5,098 bases of DNA from Streptomyces sp. NRRL WC-3549 (GTDB taxonomy: Bacteria; Actinomycetota; Actinomycetes; Streptomycetales; Streptomycetaceae): positions 114,327-119,424 of the forward strand of contig NZ_KL585383.1 in the NCBI RefSeq assembly GCF_000721935.1. The letters are read 5' to 3'. Under the pieces are notes generated by a model that did not search any database, was not told the DNA's origin, and saw nothing but the letters and a program-made list of their open reading frames with translations. Each line of letters starts with the position of its first letter. Position 1 is the first letter of the stretch. Made by a program: the position numbers and the translations under genes. Positions 1 through 5,098 of the stretch are shown piece by piece.

Positions 1-1602
1 GGAGCCGATACCCGGGAGCCGCTGCTCCAGGGCGGTGCGGTGGGACTCACGGAAGTAGTACCCCTGGTTGTCGCGATACCTGCCGCCGACCGGCCAGCCG
101 TCCGTGTCGAGGAGGACCAGCGTGTTCTGCTGGTGTGCTTCGAGGGCGACGCCTGCCGCGGCGTCCAACCAGATCACGGGGCGGATGACCTTGTCCAGAT
201 AACGCCGGAACCACTCCACGCACACCGCCTGGGTGGAGCGTCCGGTGCGTGCCGCGAGCCGGGAGACGAGGTCCGCGAGCCGGGAGTACATACCCGTGCG
301 GCCGGGCCAGGGGCGCGGAGCCGTGAGCCCGGCGACGCACACGGCGTCGTCCGTCGTCGCGAAGGGGTTGTGCCGGAGCACCACGTCGAGCCCGCGGACG
401 GGGCTGCCGTCCGGGGCGTCGACGGCGAGCCAGGCGGGGTCCCGGACGATGTCGAAGCCGGGGTGCGCGCTGTGCCACTGCCGCGCCAGCCCGGTCTCCA
501 GCAGCCGGTGGACCTCCGCGCCGCGGTGGAGTTCCTTGCGCAGGTTCTCCCGGCGGGAGTTGGTGATCCGGACGCCCAGGGACAGCTTGAGCATGACGCC
601 CGCGCCGGGCCGGTGCACGGTTCGTACGGAGGAGGTGGGGTGCCAGTGGTCGCCGTGCGGGCCGAGGTCGTGCAGCAGGCCCTTCTCCAGGAGGGCCACC
701 ACGTCCGGGCGGCGCGCGAGTTCGGCCGCCTGCCAGGGGTGCAGGGGAAGGGGCGCGGTGCCGTCCGGCAGCGTGAGGCCCTCGGTGTGGGGCGCGAGCA
801 GCTCTTCGGCGGTGACCGGTCGGCCGTCCCGGGCCCAGGACGAGTCGGTGGCCAGGACCGACCGGTCCACGGCCAGCCAGTGCAGCGGGAAGGAGCCGCG
901 CAACTCGGGTGAGTAGAGCGGGGTTTCGGATTCGGAGAGGCCCTCGCGGCTCTTGGGCGTGGGGTGCAGGGGGTGGCCGAGGACGAGCGCCTGCTCGGCG
1001 GTGAGGAAGAGGTCGGCCTCGGGGGCGGCCGCGGGCCGCCGACGGCGCTCGGTGAGGAAGAGCGCGGTCTGGCGGACCGAGTCGGCGACCCTGGCCACCA
1101 GGTCCGTCCCCGCGTTCCGGTCGCTCTCACGCCCGAGGAGGGAGGCCACGGTGACGGCGTCGACGCCGGGGGCGCCGGCGGGCGCGCTCTCCAGGGCGGG
1201 CGTTCCCAGGCGGTGCCAGCCGGTCGCCGACCAGTGCGTGACCGGGACGAGCAGGGCGGTGCCGCTGGCGGGCAGCGGGACGCGCAGGGTGCCGTCCCCG
1301 GGCCGGGACAGGTCGTTCTCCCGGATCCAGCAGCGCAGCAGGTTCTCGGTGCCCGCGTGGTCGGCGGCGCGGTAGGGGTCCTGGTCGTCGAGTGCGTCCG
1401 GTCGGCCGAGCGGTTCCACGGCGTCGACCGGGTGCTCCGGGGCCGCGTCGGCGGCCTCCGGGGTACGCGGCGTCGCGCCGGCCCCGGACTTCTGACGGGG
1501 CACCGTCGCCTCTTCGACGGCGACATCGCCGTCCGGTAGCTCCGCTCCTCGCTGCTGGCTGGTGAGAGGGCCGTCGGCCTGGGGTGCGGGGGTGGGGTTC
1601 AC
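1..1602 (-). CDS. IucA/IucC-family NRPS-independent siderophore synthetase (3' end cut by window)
   Basis: The gene probably makes an ATP-dependent ligase that adenylates a carboxylic acid such as citrate and condenses it with an amine, in cytoplasmic siderophore assembly. The frame is open for 534 codons to the window edge; the family is usually near 600 residues, so roughly the last 60 are missing. Visible family motifs are GHPLHPTPKSREG (209-221), LHPWQ (287-291), TSSVRTV (323-329), KLSLGVRITNSRRE (339-352), GLTAPRPW (425-432), EWFRRYLDKVIRP (463-475), LEAHQQN (487-493) and RDNQGYYFRES (510-520). S325, R327, K339, R351, E488, H490 and N493 have the spacing I recall for the ATP-site residues of AcsD. 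The GTG start at 1602 has an SD 8 nt upstream and lies 28 bp after the aminotransferase stop. Residues 1 to about 75 are Pro/Ala/acidic and look disordered; an alternative GTG at 1503 would drop 33 of them. The family is secure, but the substrate and the type (A, B or C) are not. Confidence 0.93.
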   Translation of the reverse strand, partial: MNPTPAPQADGPLTSQQRGAELPDGDVAVEEATVPRQKSGAGATPRTPEAADAAPEHPVDAVEPLGRPDALDDQDPYRAADHAGTENLLRCWIRENDLSRPGDGTLRVPLPASGTALLVPVTHWSATGWHRLGTPALESAPAGAPGVDAVTVASLLGRESDRNAGTDLVARVADSVRQTALFLTERRRRPAAAPEADLFLTAEQALVLGHPLHPTPKSREGLSESETPLYSPELRGSFPLHWLAVDRSVLATDSSWARDGRPVTAEELLAPHTEGLTLPDGTAPLPLHPWQAAELARRPDVVALLEKGLLHDLGPHGDHWHPTSSVRTVHRPGAGVMLKLSLGVRITNSRRENLRKELHRGAEVHRLLETGLARQWHSAHPGFDIVRDPAWLAVDAPDGSPVRGLDVVLRHNPFATTDDAVCVAGLTAPRPWPGRTGMYSRLADLVSRLAARTGRSTQAVCVEWFRRYLDKVIRPVIWLDAAAGVALEAHQQNTLVLLDTDGWPVGGRYRDNQGYYFRESHRTALEQRLPGIGS

Positions 1603-1608
1603 GGCGGT

Positions 1609-1615
1609 CTTCCTT
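1609..1615 (-). promoter_or_regulatory. Ribosome binding site of the siderophore synthetase
   Basis: The minus strand reads AAGGAAG here. The AAGGA core ends 8 nt before the GTG at 1602, in the short gap after the aminotransferase stop. It supports the upstream start over the alternative GTG at 1503, which has its own weaker GAGG-like sequence (GAAGAGG, ending 5 nt before the GTG). Confidence 0.6.
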
Positions 1616-1630
1616 GTGAGGGATCCGGGG

Positions 1631-3022
1631 TCAGCGGGTCGGCCCGGCGGCGGCCCGGCGGTGCGGGGAGCGCTCCGCCGCGCTCAGCGCCTCGGCGAGA
1701 CGGTCCACGACCGCCGTCGCCTGTTCGTCGGTGAGCGTGAGCGGAGGAAGCAGTCGGACCACGGCGCCGTGACGTCCGCCGAGTTCGACGATAAGGCCTC
1801 GCCGCAGACATTCCTGCTGGACCGCGACGGCGAGCACGGGGTCGGGCGGCGGGGCCGAGCCGTTCTCCGAGGTGGTGTCGGCCGGCTCGGCCTCGGGGTC
1901 GACCAGCTCGATCCCGAGCATCAGGCCGCGGCCCCGGACGTCCCCGATGCCGGGGTGGTCCGCGCTCAGCGCCTGGAGCCGGGCGAGCATGCGGGCGCCG
2001 AGCGTCCCGGCGCGCTCGGCGAGGCGGTTCTCCCGTACGTACGCCAGGGTGGCCGCCCCTGCCGCCATGGCCAGTTGGTTCCCGCGGAAGGTGCCGGCGT
2101 GGGCGCCCGGCTCCCAGACGTCGAGCCCGGACCGGTAGACGATCACGGCGAGGGGCAACGAGCCGCCGATGGCCTTCGACATCACCATCACGTCGGGGAC
2201 GACGCCGCTGTGTCCGACCGCCCAGAACGCCCCGGTCCGGCCGACCCCGGTCTGTACCTCGTCGGCGATCAGCGCGATGGAACGGTCCCGCGTGATCTCA
2301 CGCATCCGGCGGAGCCAGCCGTCGGGCGCGGGGTTGACGCCGCCCTCGCCCTGGACCGGCTCCACGATCATCCCGGCGGGCGCGGGGAGCCCGCCCTTGG
2401 GGTCGTCCAGGAGGTACTCGGTCCAGCGGGCCGCGAGATCGGCGCCGCGTTCCCCTCCGGCACCGAAGGGGCACCGGTAGTCGTGCGGGAAGGGCAACCG
2501 GGTCACCCGGACATCGGTCGCGCCGCCGGAGGCGGCCAGCGCCCCGGCGGTCATCCCGTGGTAGGCGCCGGTGAACGCCAGCAGTTCACCGCGCCCGGTC
2601 GCCGCCCGCACCAGCTTGAACGCGGCCTCGACGGCGTCGGTCCCGGCCGGCCCGCAGAACTGGATGCGTGCGTCGTCCGCGAGTTCGCGGGGCAGGGTGG
2701 CGAACAGCTCGGTGGTGAAGGCGTCCTTGACCGGGGTGGCGAGGTCGAGCACGTGCAGCGGCGCACCGGAGTCGATGACCTTCCTGATGGCCTCCAGCAC
2801 CACCGGGTGGTTGTGCCCGAGGGCCAGGGTGCCCGCGCCGGACAGGCAGTCCAGGTAACGCCGCCCGTCCGCCCCCTCGATGGTCATGCCCCGGGCCCGC
2901 ACCGGGACGATCGGCAGCGAACGGGCGTACGTACGGGCTGCCGACTCGCGCAGCGCCTGACGCCGCAGGATCCCCTCGTGCGCGGCGGGGGGTACCACCG
3001 GAGCTGGTTCGGTCACGGCCAC
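1631..3022 (-). CDS. Class III PLP aminotransferase, probable diaminobutyrate--2-oxoglutarate transaminase
   Basis: This 463-residue fold-type I enzyme probably interconverts aspartate 4-semialdehyde plus glutamate with L-2,4-diaminobutyrate plus 2-oxoglutarate. Visible family marks are SGAGTLALGHNHP (61-73), a PLP-phosphate loop around CGPAGTDAVEAAFK (123-136), YHG (154-156), EPVQGEGG (221-228), ADEVQTGVGRTG (253-264) with D254 expected to contact the PLP ring nitrogen, MSKAIGG (281-287) with K283 as the Schiff-base lysine, and GTFRGNQLA (310-318). The C-terminal ELGGRHGAVVRLLPPLT (413-429) closely resembles EctB/Dat-type enzymes. A Pro/Glu/Ser-rich stretch at about 375-396 looks like a family-variable insertion. 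The GTG at 3022 was chosen because AGGAGG lies 11 nt upstream; a GTG two codons later would be 17 nt away. The siderophore synthetase follows after 28 bp, so a role in siderophore precursor supply is more likely than ectoine synthesis. The class is certain; the exact amino donor and acceptor are inferred. Confidence 0.92.
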   Translation of the reverse strand: MAVTEPAPVVPPAAHEGILRRQALRESAARTYARSLPIVPVRARGMTIEGADGRRYLDCLSGAGTLALGHNHPVVLEAIRKVIDSGAPLHVLDLATPVKDAFTTELFATLPRELADDARIQFCGPAGTDAVEAAFKLVRAATGRGELLAFTGAYHGMTAGALAASGGATDVRVTRLPFPHDYRCPFGAGGERGADLAARWTEYLLDDPKGGLPAPAGMIVEPVQGEGGVNPAPDGWLRRMREITRDRSIALIADEVQTGVGRTGAFWAVGHSGVVPDVMVMSKAIGGSLPLAVIVYRSGLDVWEPGAHAGTFRGNQLAMAAGAATLAYVRENRLAERAGTLGARMLARLQALSADHPGIGDVRGRGLMLGIELVDPEAEPADTTSENGSAPPPDPVLAVAVQQECLRRGLIVELGGRHGAVVRLLPPLTLTDEQATAVVDRLAEALSAAERSPHRRAAAGPTR

Positions 3023-3033
3023 GGCTGTTCGGT

Positions 3034-3039
3034 CCTCCT
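3034..3039 (-). promoter_or_regulatory. Ribosome binding site of the aminotransferase
   Basis: A consensus AGGAGG on the minus strand ends 11 nt before the GTG at 3022. A second in-frame GTG at 3016 would have 17 nt of spacing, so the first is preferred. A 9-bp dyad, CTGTGACAG (3041-3049), lies just upstream of this site; its meaning is unknown. Confidence 0.6.
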
Positions 3040-3349
3040 GCTGTCACAGTTGCGTTGCACGTCGGTACGGCGCTGGAAGGACGGAGCGCGCCGGTGAACG
3101 CTGGGCGGGTGTCCCCCGTACGTACCAACGACGCCGCCCGTGGGGGATCACGGGTGCGCCGGAAGATCCTTGCGGCGCAGAACCGCGGCCCTGCCGCGTA
3201 CCCTCCCCCATGGCACCGGCATAGTGGGGGGCCGCACGCAGGGAGGAGCTGGTGCTCCGGACCGGGGGTGCGCGCCGCGGCAGCAGGTGTCCGCGCCGCA
3301 CGGACCGGGCAGCTCGGCGGTGCCGTACCGAAGTCAGTGACGAAGTCCC

Positions 3350-3356
3350 AGGGGGA
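3350..3356 (+). promoter_or_regulatory. Ribosome binding site of the lipoprotein peptidase
   Basis: AGGGGGA ends 7 nt before the ATG at 3364. It decides the start in a reading frame that stays open as far upstream as 3055. A GTG at 3337 in the same frame has no purine-rich sequence before it, and the signal peptide begins properly only from 3364. Confidence 0.6.
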
Positions 3357-3363
3357 TCACCAG

Positions 3364-4578
3364 ATGCGACCCATGCGCCCGACCGACACCGCACGCCGGG
3401 GAAGGAGTACGCGCCGCCCCGCTCTCGCCGTGGCCGCCCTCGCCGCCCTCCTGACGTTCACGGCCACCGCCTGCGGCCCGGACGAGGACGGCCCGGACGA
3501 CAGGGCGAGCGACGCCGCGGCCGGACAGTCCGACGGCAAGGTCACGATCCCGGACGACTTGAAGGAGCGCCTCAAGGAGCACGGGATCGACGTCGACAAG
3601 TGGCGGAACGGCGAGTGGAAGAACTGGGACCGGGCCACATGGCTGCGTGAGGCGAAGGACTACGTCAACCCGATCATCGAGGGCCTCTGGGACCCGGACC
3701 GGATGCGTGAGGCCGACAAGCCCCCGGAGAACCCGGTCGACAACGACATCTCGGGCGACGAGGGCGTGACGGACCCGACGCCCGCCCCCGTCGAGGCGGC
3801 GAACCTCCCGACGCCGTACCACGACGGGTCCCCGGCCTCCGGGAAGCTGCTCTTCGACGGGCCCGAGGGGCCGATGGTCTGTTCGGCGACCGTCGTGCAG
3901 GACCCGGCCCACCCGGGCAAGTCCAACATGGTGTGGACCGCCGGGCACTGCGTCCACGCGGGCAAGAAGGGCGGCTGGTACCGGAACATCGCCTTCGTCC
4001 CCTCGTACAACGACAGCGGCCTGTCGACGGCGGAGCTGGAGAACGCGTCCAAGGAGCAGATCGCTCCGTACGGCGTGTGGTGGGGCCAGTGGGCCCAGAC
4101 GTCGGAGCAGTGGATCGCCGACGGCGCGTCGACCGGCGGCCAGGGCGCCCCGTACGACTTCGCGGTCCTCCAGGTCACCCCGGAGAAGGGGTCGACGGGC
4201 AAGTCCCTTGAGGAGACGGTCGGTTCCGCTCTTCCCGTGGACTTCGACGCCCCGGCGGTCCCGGAGATCGAGAGCATGACGGCGACCGGATACCCGGCGG
4301 CTCCCCCGTTCGACGGCCAGACGGCGCTCCGGTGCACCGACAAGCCGGGCCGGCTCTCGGTCTTCGAGGACGACCCGACGATGTACCGCATCGGGTGCAC
4401 GATGACCGGTGGTTCCTCCGGCGGCGGCTGGGTCGCGACGGGCCGGGACGGCAAGCCGGCGCTGGTCTCCAACACCTCCATCGGCCCGGTGACCGCCGGC
4501 TGGCTGGCCGGTCCGCGGCTCGGCCCGGAGGCCAAGGGCATCTACGAGGAGGCGAGCAGGAAGTACGCCGACCGCTGA
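3364..4578 (+). CDS. Probable lipoprotein, trypsin-like (S1 family) serine peptidase
   Basis: This 404-residue exported protein has an Arg-rich n-region (1-18), a hydrophobic core (about 19-33) and a relaxed lipobox ending TATAC with C37. It is therefore probably lipid-anchored on the outer face of the membrane, although position -3 is Ala rather than Leu. Residues 38-56 are an acidic linker. Residues 58-120 are charged, Trp-containing and probably helical, and could be a pro-region or spacer. The protease domain starts near residue 150. Its triad is H195 in WTAGHC, D265 in YDFAVL and S352 in GGSSGGGW. C173/C196 and C324/C345 could form the two usual disulfides. S351 replaces the Asp that precedes the catalytic Ser in trypsin (GDSGG), so the classical Ile16-Asp194 zymogen switch is not expected. 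The gene is divergent from the siderophore operon and is followed by strong hairpins. Substrate and specificity cannot be read from the sequence. Confidence 0.88.
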   Translation: MRPMRPTDTARRGRSTRRPALAVAALAALLTFTATACGPDEDGPDDRASDAAAGQSDGKVTIPDDLKERLKEHGIDVDKWRNGEWKNWDRATWLREAKDYVNPIIEGLWDPDRMREADKPPENPVDNDISGDEGVTDPTPAPVEAANLPTPYHDGSPASGKLLFDGPEGPMVCSATVVQDPAHPGKSNMVWTAGHCVHAGKKGGWYRNIAFVPSYNDSGLSTAELENASKEQIAPYGVWWGQWAQTSEQWIADGASTGGQGAPYDFAVLQVTPEKGSTGKSLEETVGSALPVDFDAPAVPEIESMTATGYPAAPPFDGQTALRCTDKPGRLSVFEDDPTMYRIGCTMTGGSSGGGWVATGRDGKPALVSNTSIGPVTAGWLAGPRLGPEAKGIYEEASRKYADR

Positions 4579-4591
4579 GCCCCTCCGGGGC
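4579..4591 (+). other. Small hairpin directly after the peptidase stop
   Basis: GCCCC-TCC-GGGGC forms a perfect 5-bp stem with a 3-nt loop, beginning at the base after the TGA. It is too short to be called a terminator alone but could stabilise the 3' end of the message. In GC-rich DNA it may also arise by chance. Confidence 0.3.
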
Positions 4592-4609
4592 GACGGCGAG
4601 CACGGCGAA

Positions 4610-4655
4610 GGCCCGAGGTCCGGTCCCCCGGTGAAGGGGGGCCGGACCTCGGGCC
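4610..4655. terminator. Long-stem bidirectional terminator between the peptidase gene and hflX
   Basis: The arms 4610-4623 and 4642-4655 are perfect 14-nt reverse complements (GGCCCGAGGTCCGG and its complement). The stem continues through one U-G wobble (in the plus-strand transcript) and five C-G pairs to a 6-nt loop (GGTGAA, 4630-4635), giving about 20 bp in all. It starts 31 nt after the peptidase stop and lies 37 nt beyond the hflX stop, so it can serve both converging transcripts. There is no U-tract on either side, which is common for Streptomyces terminators. Confidence 0.85.
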
Positions 4656-4660
4656 GTGTA

Positions 4661-4686
4661 CGGCGGCGGACGTGTGCCCGCCGCCG
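4661..4686. terminator. Second GC-rich hairpin next to the hflX stop
   Basis: CGGCGGCGG (4661-4669) and CCGCCGCCG (4678-4686) form a perfect 9-bp stem around an 8-nt loop. It begins 6 nt past the hflX stop codon on the minus strand and 5 nt from the longer hairpin, so together they make a tandem structure. There is no T-tract. It may help terminate or protect the hflX message, but a simple CGG-repeat origin is possible. Confidence 0.45.
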
Positions 4687-4692
4687 CGGTGC

Positions 4693-5098
4693 TCAGTGAG
4701 CGGCGAGCGCGAACGTCGAGAGCTCCGCGGCCAGCTCCTCGTGCACCCGTGCCGTGAGCAGCGTGCCCTCGGAGGTGTGCTCCTCGGAGACGATCTCGCC
4801 CTCGGCGTGCGCCCGGGAGACGAGCGCGCCCTGCGTGTACGGCACGAGCGCCTCGATCTCGACGGACGGCCGGGGCAGTTCCTCGTCGATGAGCGCGAGC
4901 AGCTCGTCGATCCCGGCGCCCGTGCGCGCCGACACCGCGATCGCGTGCCTCTCGTTGCGCAGCAGCCGCTGGAGCACCAGCGGGTCGGCCGCGTCCGCCT
5001 TGTTGATCACGACGATCTCGCGTACGTCGACCGCGCCGACGTCCCGGATCACCTCGCGCACGGCGGCGAGCTGCTCCTCCGGTACCGGATGGGCACCG
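4693..5098 (-). CDS. hflX: GTPase HflX, C-terminal part (5' end outside window)
   Basis: The 134 visible residues are the C-terminal end of the ribosome-associated GTPase HflX, which in bacteria splits or rescues stalled 70S ribosomes under stress. The window edge cuts the gene inside the G domain. The visible part starts with GAHPVPEEQLAAVREV, matching the family's SHPDPEGQ-type segment. It then shows the G4 motif NKAD (visible residues 32-35) for guanine recognition and the G5-like motif SARTGAG (56-62). After that comes the HflX-specific C-terminal module with PYTQGALVSRAHAEGEI and SEEHTSEGTLLTARV. The G1-G3 motifs and the N-terminal HflX domain lie beyond position 5098. The stop is the TGA at 4695-4693, followed by two hairpins. 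The gene converges with the peptidase gene and is probably unrelated in function to the siderophore genes. Confidence 0.94.
   Translation of the reverse strand, partial: GAHPVPEEQLAAVREVIRDVGAVDVREIVVINKADAADPLVLQRLLRNERHAIAVSARTGAGIDELLALIDEELPRPSVEIEALVPYTQGALVSRAHAEGEIVSEEHTSEGTLLTARVHEELAAELSTFALAAH

Larger units (their letters stand above)
3023..3363. promoter_or_regulatory. Divergent intergenic region between the siderophore operon and the peptidase gene
   Basis: This 341-bp stretch has no convincing gene and must hold the promoters of both flanking genes. I could not identify a clear -35/-10 pair on either strand. The nearest candidate is a CATAGT hexamer at 3220-3225 on the plus strand, which has no matching -35. 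No sequence resembling the actinobacterial IdeR/DmdR iron box (TTAGGTTAGGCTAACCTAA type) was seen. Small structures are the dyad CTGTGACAG at 3041-3049, a tandem GTTGC pair at 3049-3058, a 6-bp CCCCCA/TGGGGG inverted repeat (3205-3210 and 3225-3230), and two copies of GGGGGATCAC (3142-3151 and 3351-3360). The second copy includes the peptidase ribosome binding site. The frames that stay open across the region are compositional. Confidence 0.55.

Noticed and set aside
174..1526. A 450-codon minus-strand open frame
   Set aside because: It overlaps the siderophore synthetase in another frame and reads as Pro/Arg/Ser/Thr-rich low complexity. The IucA/IucC motifs all lie in the frame that starts at 1602.
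1562..3097. A 511-codon open frame on the plus strand opposite the aminotransferase
   Set aside because: It is the antisense shadow of a GC-rich gene with strong third-position bias. The protein is low-complexity Gly/Arg/Pro/Val without a family motif, while the minus-strand frame has all the PLP-enzyme motifs.
2035..3125. Three copies of GTACGTAC (2035-2042, 2927-2934, 3118-3125)
   Set aside because: They are 8-bp self-complementary words, two inside coding sequence. Nothing ties them to a common function, and short CG/TA alternations are expected in such genomes.
3180..3205. Possible SigE-like promoter (GAACC at 3180-3184)
   Set aside because: The expected -10 sequence is absent at the right distance, so the match is limited to one short half-site.
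3142..3360. Repeat of GGGGGATCAC at 3142-3151 and 3351-3360
   Set aside because: It is ten bases long, the flanks differ, and the second copy is explained by the peptidase ribosome binding site.
3055..3363. Upstream in-frame extension of the peptidase (103 extra codons)
   Set aside because: The frame happens to lack stops, but there is no ribosome binding site and the signal peptide would become internal. The ATG at 3364 has an SD and a proper n-region and hydrophobic core.
3252..3650. Possible small gene with a GGGAGGAG sequence 5 nt before a GTG at 3252
   Set aside because: The SD-like sequence is good, but the product is Arg-rich low complexity and overlaps the peptidase gene for nearly 290 bp in another frame, so it looks compositional.
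1..5098. CRISPR arrays, tRNA or rRNA genes, insertion sequences
   Set aside because: No regularly spaced repeats, cloverleaf or rRNA-like segments, transposase motifs or terminal inverted repeats were seen.

Overview
The very high G+C content, the strong G/C bias at third codon positions, the use of GTG starts and the absence of any TTA codon that I could see all point to a high-GC actinomycete, most likely Streptomyces. The order of genes (siderophore synthetase, aminotransferase, secreted peptidase, HflX) resembles, from memory, the hflX-lexA neighbourhood of Streptomyces chromosomes. That match was not searched.

The left 3 kb holds two minus-strand genes that look like one operon. The first (3022 to 1631) is a PLP-dependent diaminobutyrate-type aminotransferase. 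After a 28-bp gap comes an IucA/IucC-family siderophore synthetase, which starts at 1602 and runs off the left edge of the window. The aminotransferase would supply 2,4-diaminobutyrate, or an amine derived from it. The synthetase would join that amine to a carboxylic acid such as citrate, as in NRPS-independent siderophore pathways. Any decarboxylase, hydroxylase, acyltransferase or exporter must lie outside the window.

A 341-bp non-coding region (3023-3363) separates this operon from a divergent plus-strand gene (3364-4578). That gene encodes a probable lipoprotein with a trypsin-like serine protease domain and a recognisable His/Asp/Ser triad. No clear promoter or iron-regulator box could be read in the divergent region.

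The peptidase gene converges on the 3' end of hflX (minus strand, cut by the right edge). The 114-bp junction between them contains a 20-bp-stem hairpin, flanked by two smaller hairpins, and probably works as a two-way terminator.

I did not find an undescribed type of system. The most interesting content is the siderophore operon, whose product cannot be predicted from the window, and the surface peptidase encoded back to back with it.
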